Positions 14,484 through 23,013 are shown, counted from the stretch's first letter. The stretch is 32,410 nt of DNA from CAVAWX01 sp963614215 (GCA_963614215.1 CAVECB010000020.1:1-32410); one strand, 5' to 3'. Translations and numbers: made by a program. The notes: generated by a model from the letters alone, not told the origin.

Positions 14484-14521
14484 GCGCCGCGCGCCTGCAT
14501 ACGGCAGGCGGCGCATTTTTT
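14484..14521 (+). terminator. strong hairpin plus T6, oriented for plus-strand transcripts
   Basis: A GC-rich stem-loop (14484-14514; inner CGCCTGC-ATACG-GCAGGCG, outer GCGCCGC/GCGGCGC) is followed by ATTTTTT (14515-14521) on the plus strand. It abuts the MOSC stop codon. On the minus strand the hairpin could still end the MOSC message, but without a U-run. No plus-strand gene lies upstream. Confidence 0.55.
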
Positions 14522-15061
14522 CTACAAGGTGCCGGCGGCGCGTGCGGCCTCCACTTCCTCGATGGCTTCGGCAGGCGAGAACTCGCAGGTCCCGTCGCCC
14601 ATCTTCACCACCTCGATGGGGTCGTCTTCTGCCACCGTACCCCCCTGCAAGACAACGGCGAAGATGCCCTCGCGCGGGAAAATACAATCGCCTGCCTGGT
14701 AGTAGATGGCGCAGCGCGTGTGGCACACCTTGCCTATCTGGCTGACCTCGACGAGCACCTCGTCGCCCAGGCGCAGCTGCGTGCCCATGGGCAGCGAGAG
14801 CAGGTCGATGTTTTCCGTGGTGAAGTTCTCGGCAAACGAGCCTTCCTCAACATCGAGGCCCATCTCTTGAGCCTTCTCGATGCTCTCCCAGGCAAGGAAG
14901 CTGACCTGGCGGTGCCAGTCGCCGGAATGTGCGTCGTTTTCCAAGCCGAACTGCTCGAGGACGCGCTGTGGCTCCTCACAGGGCTCTTTTTGCGTGCCCT
15001 TCTTCTTCGAGATGTTGATGGAGATGATGCGCGCCTGCTTGTCGTCTTGCTCGGTGCTCAT
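14522..15061 (-). CDS. MOSC-domain protein
   Basis: This is a 179-residue stand-alone MOSC domain, the C-terminal module of molybdenum cofactor sulfurases, thought to handle sulfur or the cofactor. Visible marks are GLENDAHSGDWHRQVSFLA, GSFAENFTTENIDLL and the conserved-cysteine region VCHTRCAIYYQAGDCIF, with the family Cys near residue 125. Small bacterial MOSC proteins are often found with mogA/moaC genes, and a molybdenum cofactor operon lies 9 kb to the left. The ATG at 15061 is preceded by AAAGGA. A TATGAT at 15128-15133 gives a plausible promoter with a 60-nt leader. It is transcribed alone, divergent from serS. Confidence 0.88.
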   Translation of the reverse strand: MSTEQDDKQARIISINISKKKGTQKEPCEEPQRVLEQFGLENDAHSGDWHRQVSFLAWESIEKAQEMGLDVEEGSFAENFTTENIDLLSLPMGTQLRLGDEVLVEVSQIGKVCHTRCAIYYQAGDCIFPREGIFAVVLQGGTVAEDDPIEVVKMGDGTCEFSPAEAIEEVEAARAAGTL

Positions 15062-15250
15062 GGCAGGGTCCTTTCGCTAGTGGTCGTCGTGGGCGGCCTC
15101 TCAGTTACCTGCCGAGGCAATGGAGGCATCATAGCACCCCTGCAGGCGGCCTCACCCGAAAACCATCTCGCAAGGCGGGTGCATGGAAGAGGGCCTGCCG
15201 CGGGCGCAAAAAAAGGCGTGCGTGCGCATGCAGGCGGCGACGTGCGGCAA

Positions 15251-15265
15251 GCGCTATACTTGCCC
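15251..15265 (+). promoter_or_regulatory. serS promoter core
   Basis: TATACT (15255-15260) lies about 60 nt upstream of serS. The 15-nt block GCGCTATACTTGCCC is identical to the block upstream of tRNA-Pro (26965-26979, minus strand), which supports it as a real -10 region. No -35 consensus is evident. Confidence 0.5.
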
Positions 15266-15319
15266 GAACCGTATTCGACCGGCGCAGGCGGCATGCCCGC
15301 GCGCTCCAAGGAGGCCTTC

Positions 15320-16585
15320 ATGCTCGACCCCAAGTTCATCCGCGAGAACCCCGAGAAAGTGCGCGAGGCGTGCCTGCAGCAGCACAGCAGCTGGGACATG
15401 GAGCGCTTTTTGGAGTTGGACGCCTCCCGCCGCGAGCTGATCGGGCAATCCGAGGCGCTGAAAGCCGAGCGCAACCGCGTGTCCAAACAGATTGGCGAGC
15501 TGATGCGCGCCGGCGAAAAGGACGCGGCCGAGAGCGCCAAGGCGCAGATGGGCGAGGTGGGCGACAAGATCGCGGGCCTCGACGAGCAGCTGCGCGAGGT
15601 AGAGTCCGAGCTGGACGCGCAGCTTTTGTCCATCCCCAACATGCCAGCAGATGCCACGCCGGTAGGTGAAAGCGAAGACGACAACCCCGAGGTGCGCCGC
15701 TGGGGCAGTCCGCGCGAATTCGACTTCGAGCCGGCCGCACACTGGGACATAGGCCCTGCCTTGGGCATTATCGACTTCGACCGTGGGGTCAAGCTCGCGG
15801 CGAGCCGCTTTTACGCGCTGCGGGGCGCGGGCGCGAGGCTGGAGCGCGCGCTCATCAACTACATGTTGAACCTGCAGATTGAGGCGGACGCGACCGAATG
15901 GTGGGTGCCGGCCATGGCCAGCGCCGAGACCTTGACGGGCACCGGCCAGCTGCCCAAATTCGAGGAAGACCTGTTCAAGACCCGCGAGGGCATGTACATG
16001 ATCCCGACGGCCGAGGTGCAGCTGACCAACCTGCACCGCGGCGAGGTTCTCGACGGCGACGCACTGCCCCTGCGCTACTGCGCCTTCACCCCCTGCTTTC
16101 GCGAGGAGGCAGGTAGCGCCGGACGCGACACGCGCGGCATCATCCGCGTGCACCAATTCGACAAGGTGGAGATGGTGCGTTTTGCCACGCCGGAGGGAAG
16201 CGACGCCGAGCTGGAGGACATGACGCACCAGGCCGAGCTCGTGCTCCAAGGCCTCGGGCTGCCCTACCGCGTGATCAGCCTATGCACGGGCGACCTGGGC
16301 TTTTCCGCGCGCCAGACCTACGATTTGGAGGTGTGGCTGCCCAGCTACAACGCCTACAAGGAGATATCGAGCTGCTCGAACTGCGGCGATTTCCAGGCGC
16401 GCCGCGCGAACATCAAGTTCAAGGGCGCCGACGGCAAAAAGCACCTCGCCCACACGCTGAACGGCTCGGGCGTCGCGGTGGGTCGCTGCATGGCCGCTGT
16501 GCTGGAAAACTATCAAAACGCCGACGGCACCGTGACCGTGCCCGAGGCGCTGCGCCCCTACATGGGCTGCGACCTCATCTCCTAG
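15320..16585 (+). CDS. serS: seryl-tRNA synthetase
   Basis: This class II aminoacyl-tRNA synthetase of 421 residues charges tRNA-Ser. Residues 1-110 form the coiled-coil arm that grips the tRNA (long charged helices from IRENPEKVREACLQQ to VESELDAQLLSIPN). The catalytic domain follows, with the TAEVQLTNLH substrate segment, motif 2 FREEAGSAGRDTRGIIRVHQF, the ISSCSNCGDFQARR segment and motif 3 GSGVAVGRCMAAVLEN. A textbook AAGGAGG sits 5 nt ahead of the ATG, which excludes the much longer upstream frame. It converges on serA, with only 12 nt between the stops and no terminator visible there. Confidence 0.97.
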   Translation: MLDPKFIRENPEKVREACLQQHSSWDMERFLELDASRRELIGQSEALKAERNRVSKQIGELMRAGEKDAAESAKAQMGEVGDKIAGLDEQLREVESELDAQLLSIPNMPADATPVGESEDDNPEVRRWGSPREFDFEPAAHWDIGPALGIIDFDRGVKLAASRFYALRGAGARLERALINYMLNLQIEADATEWWVPAMASAETLTGTGQLPKFEEDLFKTREGMYMIPTAEVQLTNLHRGEVLDGDALPLRYCAFTPCFREEAGSAGRDTRGIIRVHQFDKVEMVRFATPEGSDAELEDMTHQAELVLQGLGLPYRVISLCTGDLGFSARQTYDLEVWLPSYNAYKEISSCSNCGDFQARRANIKFKGADGKKHLAHTLNGSGVAVGRCMAAVLENYQNADGTVTVPEALRPYMGCDLIS

Positions 16586-16597
16586 CGGGTTTCGCGC

Positions 16598-18181
16598 CTA
16601 CAGCTCAATCAGGGCGAAGTCCTTCGCGTCCACGGCGGCGACCAGCTCGTCTTGCTGGCGCTGGGCCACCGGCTTGTCCACGTTCATCAAGACCGTGGCC
16701 GTCTCGCGCGTCTCGTCTTGGGCAATTTGCATGTTCTCGATGCTGATGCCGGCATCGCCTAGCACCGTGCCTATCTTACCCATGCGCCCAGGGCCGTCCA
16801 CGTACTCCAGCGCGACGACCTTGTGCTCGGGCACGAAATCGACCTTGTAGCCCGCGAAGTCGATGATGCGCGGCATATCGTGGCCAAGAGCCTGCGTGGC
16901 CGCCATCGTCACGACGTGGTCGCCGGCGTGCACCGTGACGGACACATAGCTCGGGTAGACCTCCGACAGCGGGTCTTTGTCCACCTCGACGCTCACCCCG
17001 CGCTGCTCGGCCAAATACCCCGCGTTGATGATGTTCACCGGAATCTCGCTGCCGCAGGCCATGACACCCGCGAGCGCCGCCGTACCCAGCACCGAAACGT
17101 CCGTTTTCGCAATCTCGCCGCAGGCCTTCACCTCGACCTTGCCGATGCCGCCGCGCGCGACCTGCGCCGCGAGCTGGCCGCAGCGCTGCGCCACGGGCAT
17201 GTACGGTCCCAGCTCGTCCATGACCGCCTCGGGCACTCGCGCGGCGTTCACCACGGTGTTGACCGTCTTGCCGGACAGGCCGGCGATCACGTACTCGGCT
17301 ATTTGCGTGGCCGCCCGCGTCTGCGCCTCGCGCGTGCTCGCGCCCAGATGCGGAGTCAAGACGACGTTGTCGAAGCGGTGTATGGGCGAATCGGCAACCG
17401 GCTCGTGCTCCCACACGTCCACGCCGGCGGCCGCGACCTTGCCGTTTTCCAGGTAGGTGGCAAGTGCCTCGAGGTCGATGATGCCGCCGCGCGCCACGTT
17501 CAAAACGATCACGCCGTCTTTCATCTGCTGGAACTCGTGGTTGGAGAACATGTTGCGCGTCTCGTCGGTGAGCGGCATGTGCACGGTGATGACGTCGGCC
17601 AGCGCAAGCACCTCGTCGACCGTGTCGTAGAGGGTGATGCCTAGGTGCGCGGCCATCTCGGGGCTGCAATAGGGGTCGTAGCCCACAAGCTCCATGCCGA
17701 AGGCGCGGGCGCGCTCTGCCACGAGACGCCCCACGTGCCCGGTACCGAAGATGCCTAGGGTTTTCTCCGACAGCTCGGTGCCGGTGAACTTCGAGCGGTC
17801 CCACTTGCCGGCCTTCATGGAGGCCGTGGCTGCCGCGGTCTTGCGCGCCGCCGCAAGCATGAGGCACATGGTCTGCTCGGCGGCCGAGACGACGTTGGAC
17901 AGCGGTGCGTTGCACACGATGACGCCGCGCTCGGTGGCGGCCTCGCGGTCGATGTTGTCCACGCCCACGCCCGCGCGGCCGATGACCTTCAGCTTTTCGC
18001 CGGCCTCGATGACTTCGCGGGTGACGGTCGTGGCGCTGCGCACAATCAGGCCGTCGTAGTCGGCGATCATGTCGAGCAGCTGCTCGGGGGTGGTGTCGGG
18101 CTTGAACGTGACCTCGATGCCGGCTGCTTCGAGCACCGCGATGCCGTCTTTCGAGAACTTTTCGGGGATGAGGACCTTCAT
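16598..18181 (-). CDS. serA: D-3-phosphoglycerate dehydrogenase
   Basis: It catalyses the first step of serine synthesis: NAD-dependent oxidation of 3-phosphoglycerate to 3-phosphohydroxypyruvate. It has 527 residues, the long SerA form. The catalytic and NAD-binding domains (1-310) show GRAGVGVDNID, the nucleotide-binding GIFGTGHVGR (an uncommon variant of GxGxxG), LNVARGGIID and the HLGASTREAQ active-site histidine region. Residues 320-450 are the intervening (ASB) domain, and the last 75 residues (VDGPGRMGKIGTVL-) are an ACT domain, so serine feedback is likely. The start at 18181 is supported by GAAAGG upstream. It faces serS tail to tail. Confidence 0.95.
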   Translation of the reverse strand: MKVLIPEKFSKDGIAVLEAAGIEVTFKPDTTPEQLLDMIADYDGLIVRSATTVTREVIEAGEKLKVIGRAGVGVDNIDREAATERGVIVCNAPLSNVVSAAEQTMCLMLAAARKTAAATASMKAGKWDRSKFTGTELSEKTLGIFGTGHVGRLVAERARAFGMELVGYDPYCSPEMAAHLGITLYDTVDEVLALADVITVHMPLTDETRNMFSNHEFQQMKDGVIVLNVARGGIIDLEALATYLENGKVAAAGVDVWEHEPVADSPIHRFDNVVLTPHLGASTREAQTRAATQIAEYVIAGLSGKTVNTVVNAARVPEAVMDELGPYMPVAQRCGQLAAQVARGGIGKVEVKACGEIAKTDVSVLGTAALAGVMACGSEIPVNIINAGYLAEQRGVSVEVDKDPLSEVYPSYVSVTVHAGDHVVTMAATQALGHDMPRIIDFAGYKVDFVPEHKVVALEYVDGPGRMGKIGTVLGDAGISIENMQIAQDETRETATVLMNVDKPVAQRQQDELVAAVDAKDFALIEL

Positions 18182-18287
18182 GGGCGACCTTTCTTTTCTG
18201 CGCGCGCGGCCTTTTTGCGCGCGGTGGCGTATGGGCAGGAAGACGCCCGCGCGAAGAGGAAGGCGCCGCTGTCGTATGTGGGGAAAG

Positions 18288-18317
18288 ATTCTAGCTGTCG
18301 CGGGCACTTCGGTTCAA
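18288..18317 (-). promoter_or_regulatory. serA promoter
   Basis: On the minus strand, TTGAAC (18317-18312) and TAGAAT (18293-18288) are separated by 18 nt, a good sigma-70-type match. The leader would be about 100 nt. The 272-nt rsmA-serA spacer holds no gene I can support. Confidence 0.5.
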
Positions 18318-18453
18318 GGAGCGCGCGGAATGCTTTACCGTCGCGAAACCTCACGGGCGCAACGGATGCGGGCGGTGAGGCAGGCTACAGGGTTTGTGCG
18401 TCGCGTACGACGGGCGAGCGCATGGGCATGAGGGACGCGGATGGTGAAGCGGG

Positions 18454-19473
18454 TCACAGGGCGACGAGGGCGCAGGCCATGCGCAAATAGGCGGCAGGCG
18501 GCAGGGTCTCGGCGCGAACCTGCGGCGCGATATTGCAGGCGGCAAGCAGGGTGTCTATCGTCGCGGCGTCGTAGCGGCTCTTCATCGAGTTGCGTATGGT
18601 CTTGCGGCGCTGGGCAAAGGCGGCGTCTGCCAGCGCACAAGCGGCATCGATGGTGGCGGGTTCTGAGGCGGCGGCCAGCTCGGCAGGCGAGAGACCGTCG
18701 TCTGCGGTGAAGGCAGCGCCGCGCTCGATACGCACGACGGCGCTGTCCACGTGGGGCGCGGGGGAAAAGCAAGTCGGCGCGACGGCGAAGCGGCCGGCCA
18801 CGTGCGCGCGCAGGGAAAGCTTCACCGTGTAGGCGCCGTAATCCTTGCAGCCGCACGACGCGGCCATGCGGTCGGCCACCTCGCTTTGCACCATGACGGT
18901 CATGGACTTCAGGAAATCGAAGCGTGCGAGCCAGTCAAGCACGAGCGTGGCCGCTACCTGGTAGGGCAGGTTTGCCACCAGGCGGTCCGGCAGCGGCGCG
19001 TCCAGCTGTGCGCAGGCCTGCTCCAGCTGTGTGCGCGAAAGCTTCAGGGCGTCTGCCTGCACGAGGCACAGGCGCTCGCCGTCTGCCGCGCAGGTCTCGG
19101 CCAGCACGGGCGGCAGGTCCGCGTCGCACTCCACGGCCACGACGCGCGCATGGCGCAACAAAGCGCAGGTGAGCGTACCTATGCCCGGCCCTACCTCGAC
19201 GACGCAGGGTAGCTCGGCGGACTTGGAGGCGCTGCAGCCGGCATCTCCCCCTTCACCCGGCACGGCAGCACCCTCGGTGGCCGCGTCCGCGCACGCCGGA
19301 GCGCCTGACGGGGTGCCTTCTCCCTCGCCGTCTACAAGCCCGGACAGCTCTAGGATGCGCCCCACCACGTTGTCGTCGATGAGGAAGTTTTGGCCGAGCC
19401 GGTGCTTGGCGGACAAGCCGAAACGCTCGAGCACCGCACGGGTCTCTTTCGGGCTGGCAAGCGGCGAGTTCAT
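18454..19473 (-). CDS. rsmA: 16S rRNA (adenine1518/1519-N6)-dimethyltransferase
   Basis: It dimethylates two adjacent adenines near the 3' end of 16S rRNA during small-subunit assembly. Signatures are HRLGQNFLIDDNVV at the N terminus, the SAM-binding VEVGPGIGTLT, the catalytic NLPYQVA and FSPAPHVDSAVVRIER. It has 339 residues, about 50 longer than usual. The excess is mainly a Gly/Ala/Glu-rich insertion at about residues 47-88, between the N-terminal helix and motif I. The ATG at 19473 overlaps the stop of the flavoprotein gene (ATGA); a GTG 9 nt upstream is an alternative. It is the last gene of the metG-tatD-flavoprotein-rsmA operon. Confidence 0.95.
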   Translation of the reverse strand: MNSPLASPKETRAVLERFGLSAKHRLGQNFLIDDNVVGRILELSGLVDGEGEGTPSGAPACADAATEGAAVPGEGGDAGCSASKSAELPCVVEVGPGIGTLTCALLRHARVVAVECDADLPPVLAETCAADGERLCLVQADALKLSRTQLEQACAQLDAPLPDRLVANLPYQVAATLVLDWLARFDFLKSMTVMVQSEVADRMAASCGCKDYGAYTVKLSLRAHVAGRFAVAPTCFSPAPHVDSAVVRIERGAAFTADDGLSPAELAAASEPATIDAACALADAAFAQRRKTIRNSMKSRYDAATIDTLLAACNIAPQVRAETLPPAAYLRMACALVAL

Positions 19474-20108
19474 CGCGGGCACCCCGCTATCGCGTCAATT
19501 GCGTCGTCTGCACCGTGCCCGGCGCTTTCATCCTCGCTTTCGCCGTGGACAGCGCTTCCAAGCACCTCGCGGGCAAGTGCGGCAAGTGCGGCACCCTCGG
19601 GCGCGCCGCAGCCGATGAAGCGCTTCACCCGCCCTTCGATGCGCAGGTTCGCGCAGTTCAGAGCACTTGTACACACGGTTTCGAGGGCGCCCGTGCCGAA
19701 AGGGTCGCCCCCCTCGCCCAGCACCACGAGATGCGCCGGACGCGCGGCGGGCAGGGGTGCGTGCAGGCGGTATTTGCGCGTCCAATAGGTCTGGCAGCGA
19801 TCGAGCGCCGCCTTCAGGTGCGCGGAAGGGCCGGCGAAGTAGACGGGCGCGACCACCACGAGCGCATCGCAGGCGTCCATGTGGCGCGAAAGCACGTGCC
19901 AGGCGTCCGCGACGACGCACTCCCCGCTGCCCGCGCAACCCCCGCAGTTGCGACAGGCCGCGACTGGGTGCGCAGACAAGCGCCACAGAGTCGTCGCCGC
20001 GCCAAGTCGGGCCAGCTGCGATTCCAGGATTACCGCCGCTTGCTCGGACGCGCCGCCCTCGTGCGGCGAACCACACAAAACGAGGATGTCGGGTGCGGCG
20101 CCGTTCAC
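19470..20108 (-). CDS. NAD(P)H-dependent FMN reductase-like iron-sulfur flavoprotein
   Basis: This 212-residue flavodoxin-fold protein has the FMN phosphate loop LVLCGSPHEGGASEQA at its N terminus. A cysteine cluster, CRNCGGCAGSGEC (about residues 48-60), matches the compact motif of archaeal-type iron-sulfur flavoproteins and NADPH-dependent FMN reductases. VVAPVYFAGPSAHLKAALDR is the conserved flavin-binding strand. The partner electron donor and acceptor are unknown. The GTG start at 20108 overlaps the tatD stop by 4 nt and its own stop overlaps rsmA by 4 nt, so translation of the three is coupled. It occupies the place where many bacteria carry rnmV between tatD and rsmA. The last 40 residues are an acidic tail. 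Confidence 0.85.
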   Translation of the reverse strand: MNGAAPDILVLCGSPHEGGASEQAAVILESQLARLGAATTLWRLSAHPVAACRNCGGCAGSGECVVADAWHVLSRHMDACDALVVVAPVYFAGPSAHLKAALDRCQTYWTRKYRLHAPLPAARPAHLVVLGEGGDPFGTGALETVCTSALNCANLRIEGRVKRFIGCGAPEGAALAALAREVLGSAVHGESEDESAGHGADDAIDAIAGCPR

Positions 20109-21172
20109 GCGCGCTGCCAGGCGGTCGGCTCGCGGTCGAGCAGCCCGACGGCGTTGTCGTAGAGCTGCCGGGCGAAATCTGCCTCGGACAGCCCCGCCTG
20201 CAGCGCCGCGAAATCGGGCGGGCAGGCAAGCAGCTCGGCCCCCGCGGCCACGTCGCTTTCGCGCGGGTTCAGCGCGGACAAGGCCACGTCGACGCCCGCG
20301 TACCCGAAGCAGTCGAGCAACTCGCGTGCGACGAAGAGGCTGTAGTCGGGCATGCACAGGGTGCCGCGCAGGGGCTCGGGCGCCATGAAGGGCGCATCTG
20401 TTTCCACCAGCAGGCGCGTAAACGGCACGTCGAGGGCTGCACGCCGCGTCTCCCAGCTTTTCTTGAAGGTGAGCGGCCCTCCGAAGGCCACGTGGCAGCC
20501 CAGCTCCACAAAAGGCGCAAGCACACGCGCATCGAGGTTAAAGCAGTGCAGTATGCAACCGGCATCCGGCACGCCCTCGCGGCGCAGTATCTCGAGGGCG
20601 TCGTCGTGGGCCTCGCGCACGTGCAAAGACACGGGCAGCCCCGTCTCGTGGGCAAGCCGCAGCTGCGCGGCGAAGACCTCGCGCTGCATCTCACGGGGGC
20701 TGAGGTCGTAGTGGTAGTCGAGGCCTATCTCGCCTAGGCAGCCCGTGGCTGGGTCGTGCAGCAGCTCCAGCAGGGCATCGAGGCTTTCCTCGTAGTGCTT
20801 GGCGTTGTGCGGATGGACGCCGGCGGCAAAGCGCAGGCGCGGCAGTTCAACATCCGCCTCGCCCCAAGCAGCAAGCAGCACGTTGGCCTGTTCGCGCCAC
20901 GCGTCGGCGGCCGCATAGGCCTCGCGCGCGCCCAGATACCCCTCGTTCGCATCGTCGCGATCGCCCGGGTCGGTCATGCACATGAGGAAGCCGAAGCCGA
21001 AATGCGCCGCGCGGGCAAGGGCAAGCGCCGGGTCGGCCAGCATGCCCATATGGCAATGCGTGTCGGCAAACGCAACGCCCGCGGGCAGGTTCGGCGCGGG
21101 GCGCTCCTTGCCCTTCGAGGTGCGAAAAGCGCAGTCGCGCGCGCCGAAGTCCTTGAAATCCGATATCGCCAT
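20105..21172 (-). CDS. tatD: TatD-family metal-dependent hydrolase
   Basis: This amidohydrolase-fold nuclease or phosphohydrolase of 355 residues belongs to a family credited with 3'-5' DNase/RNase activity. Metal ligands are visible in FADTHCHMGML (H39, H41), GEIGLDYHYD (Glu), SLHVREAHDDALEIL, ILHCFN and LLVETDAPFMAP (Asp). The start at 21172 has GGAGG about 12 nt upstream. The 35 residues before the catalytic barrel and a longer second segment make it larger than the usual 260. It lies 27 nt after metG and overlaps the flavoprotein gene by 4 nt. The metG-tatD neighbour pair is widely conserved. Confidence 0.93.
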   Translation of the reverse strand: MAISDFKDFGARDCAFRTSKGKERPAPNLPAGVAFADTHCHMGMLADPALALARAAHFGFGFLMCMTDPGDRDDANEGYLGAREAYAAADAWREQANVLLAAWGEADVELPRLRFAAGVHPHNAKHYEESLDALLELLHDPATGCLGEIGLDYHYDLSPREMQREVFAAQLRLAHETGLPVSLHVREAHDDALEILRREGVPDAGCILHCFNLDARVLAPFVELGCHVAFGGPLTFKKSWETRRAALDVPFTRLLVETDAPFMAPEPLRGTLCMPDYSLFVARELLDCFGYAGVDVALSALNPRESDVAAGAELLACPPDFAALQAGLSEADFARQLYDNAVGLLDREPTAWQRA

Positions 21173-21199
21173 GGTGAAGACGCGCCTCCTCGGAAAGCC

Positions 21200-22903
21200 T
21201 CAGGCTCGGGCGGGCGCGGTGGCCTTGGAGCCCTTGGAGCCCTTGGCACTCTTGGCACCCGCAGTCCCCGCGTCGGCGTCGAGTTTTTCCAGACGAGGAA
21301 AGAGCGGCTCGCCCTTCTCCACCGCGTTGCCCGCCGGCAGCCCGCCCCACGCGCATGCCGCCTCGATGTCGCGGCACTCCTGCGGCGCAGGCAGACCCAT
21401 GCGCGCCAGCAGCTCGGCGCTCGTAGACGGCATGAAGGGCGCGAGGTAGAGCGCGGCGATGCGGCAGGCCTCGAGCGCGTTGTAGAGCACGGCGGCCAGC
21501 TCGTCGGCGTGCGCGGGGTCTTTGGCCAGATTCCACGGCGCGGCCGTCTCCACGTAGAGGTTCGCGCGATGCAACAGCTCCATGACGGCGCCGGTCGCGC
21601 CCGCGAAATCGATGTGGGCAAAGGCCTCGTGCCAGCGGGGGTACAGCCCGTCTGCTATCGCGCGCAGGGGGTTTTCGCCTTCATCGCCTTCACCTGCGGC
21701 GTCCGCGGCTTCACCCGCCCCGGCGCCTTCACCCGCGCCCGACGCGCCAGACGCACCCACCTCGGGCACCACGCCGCCGCAGTACTTGCCCACCATGTTG
21801 CTCACGCGGCTGAACAGGTTGCCGTAAGTGTTGGCCAGGTCGGTGTTGTAGACCTCGGTCATGCGCGCGTGCCCGATATTGCCATCCGCGCCGAACTTCA
21901 CGTCCGCGCAGAAGTAGTAGCGATAAGCATCCACGCCGTAGCGATCCACCAGCTCGGCCGGATACAGCGCATTGCCCTTGGACTTCGACATCTTCGAGCC
22001 GTCGGCGGCCATCAGAAAGCCGTGCGCGAACACGTGACGCGGCAGCGGCATCCCGGCGGCCATGAGCATGGCCGGCCAGATGACGCAATGGAAGCGGATG
22101 ATGTCCTTGCCCACGAAGTGGAAGTCCGCCGGCCAGTAGCGCTCGAAGTCGGCCGCATCGTCGCTGCCGTAGCCCAGCGCCGTGATGTAGTTGATTAGCG
22201 CGTCCACCCACACATAGGCCACATGGTCGGGGTCAAAAGGCAGCGGCACGCCCCAGTCGAAGCTGGAGCGGCTGACGGACAGGTCGTGCAGGCCGCTTTC
22301 CACGAAGGCGCGCACCTCGTTTGCGCGTATGGGCGGGTTCACGAAATCGGGCTGCGCGTCATAGAGCGCGAGCAGCCTATCGCCGAACTCCGAGAGCTTG
22401 AAAAACCAGTTCTCCTCGCCGTTTTTCTCGTAGCGCAGCGGGCGGCGGCAGTCGGGGCAGCACTTCTGGCCGTCTATCTCGACGGCCTCGGAGTCGGTGT
22501 AGTAGGTCTCCTCGTGGATGCAGTACCAACCCTCGTAGGCCGCCTTGTAGAGATAGCCCGCATCCTTCAGACGCTGCATGAACTGCTGGACGCCGCGCTC
22601 GTGGCGGGCCTGGGTCGTGCGGATGAAGTCGTCGTTGGATATGCCGAGCGTCTTCCATAGCTCGGCAAACTGCGGCACCTGCGAATCGCACCACTCCTGC
22701 GGGGTCATGCCATGCTCGGCAGCCGCCTCGGCCACCTTCTGGCCGTGCTCGTCGAGGCCGGTGAGAAAGCGTACGTCGCGCCCCTCCATGCGCATGGCAC
22801 GCGCCACCGCGTCGGCGGCGATGGTGGTGTAGGCCGTGCCGATGTGCGGCTCGCCGTTCACGTAGTAGATGGGCGTGGTGATGAAGAAGGGTTCGTGCGT
22901 CAT
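21200..22903 (-). CDS. metG: methionyl-tRNA synthetase
   Basis: This class I synthetase of 567 residues charges tRNA-Met. The HIGH-type motif is PHIGTAYTT at the N terminus. A CIHEETYYTD and CCPDCRRPL zinc-knuckle region follows, then VWVDALINYITALGY and the KMSKSKGN signature. The anticodon-binding helical domain ends with the LPAPQECRDIEAA region. Between the catalytic and helical domains is a Gly/Ala/Glu-rich low-complexity insertion (about residues 380-408), and the C terminus is a basic Ala/Lys/Gly repeat (AKGSKGSK). There is no C-terminal EMAP-like tRNA-binding domain. AGGAG lies 6 nt ahead of the ATG at 22903. It is the first gene of a four-gene operon. Confidence 0.97.
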   Translation of the reverse strand: MTHEPFFITTPIYYVNGEPHIGTAYTTIAADAVARAMRMEGRDVRFLTGLDEHGQKVAEAAAEHGMTPQEWCDSQVPQFAELWKTLGISNDDFIRTTQARHERGVQQFMQRLKDAGYLYKAAYEGWYCIHEETYYTDSEAVEIDGQKCCPDCRRPLRYEKNGEENWFFKLSEFGDRLLALYDAQPDFVNPPIRANEVRAFVESGLHDLSVSRSSFDWGVPLPFDPDHVAYVWVDALINYITALGYGSDDAADFERYWPADFHFVGKDIIRFHCVIWPAMLMAAGMPLPRHVFAHGFLMAADGSKMSKSKGNALYPAELVDRYGVDAYRYYFCADVKFGADGNIGHARMTEVYNTDLANTYGNLFSRVSNMVGKYCGGVVPEVGASGASGAGEGAGAGEAADAAGEGDEGENPLRAIADGLYPRWHEAFAHIDFAGATGAVMELLHRANLYVETAAPWNLAKDPAHADELAAVLYNALEACRIAALYLAPFMPSTSAELLARMGLPAPQECRDIEAACAWGGLPAGNAVEKGEPLFPRLEKLDADAGTAGAKSAKGSKGSKATAPARA

Positions 22904-22946
22904 GTGCTCTCCTGTGGCCCGCGTTGTCTCGGTGCGGCCTGCGGGC

Positions 22947-22979
22947 AAAAGCGCACCGCATGCCGCCATCCGGGTGCGC
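22947..22979 (-). terminator. hairpin with T4 in the sortase-metG gap
   Basis: On the minus strand, a GCGCACC/GGTGCGC perfect stem with a 15-nt loop (22979-22951) is followed by TTTT (22950-22947). It could end the sortase transcript. It also lies between the metG -10 and the metG start, so it could act as an attenuator in the metG leader. Confidence 0.45.
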
Positions 22980-23013
22980 AGGCATCGTGGGCTGCGGCCG
23001 GTTTCAGGCGTTG

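Noticed and set aside
15062..15140. Molybdenum cofactor riboswitch in the MOSC leader
   Set aside because: A small GCCTC/GAGGC stem is present, but I cannot find the conserved elements of that riboswitch; a covariance-model search would settle it.
13919..15319. N-terminal extension of serS by about 470 residues
   Set aside because: The frame is open, but the AAGGAGG site and the family N terminus set the start at 15320; the upstream part is antisense to the NYN and MOSC genes.
18365..18460. Imperfect 27-bp direct repeat between rsmA and serA
   Set aside because: About 7 of 27 positions differ, the sequence is GC-biased, and one copy overlaps the rsmA end; probably chance.
22904..23013. T-box leader of metG
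   Set aside because: There is no T-box sequence or specifier loop, only one terminator-like hairpin.
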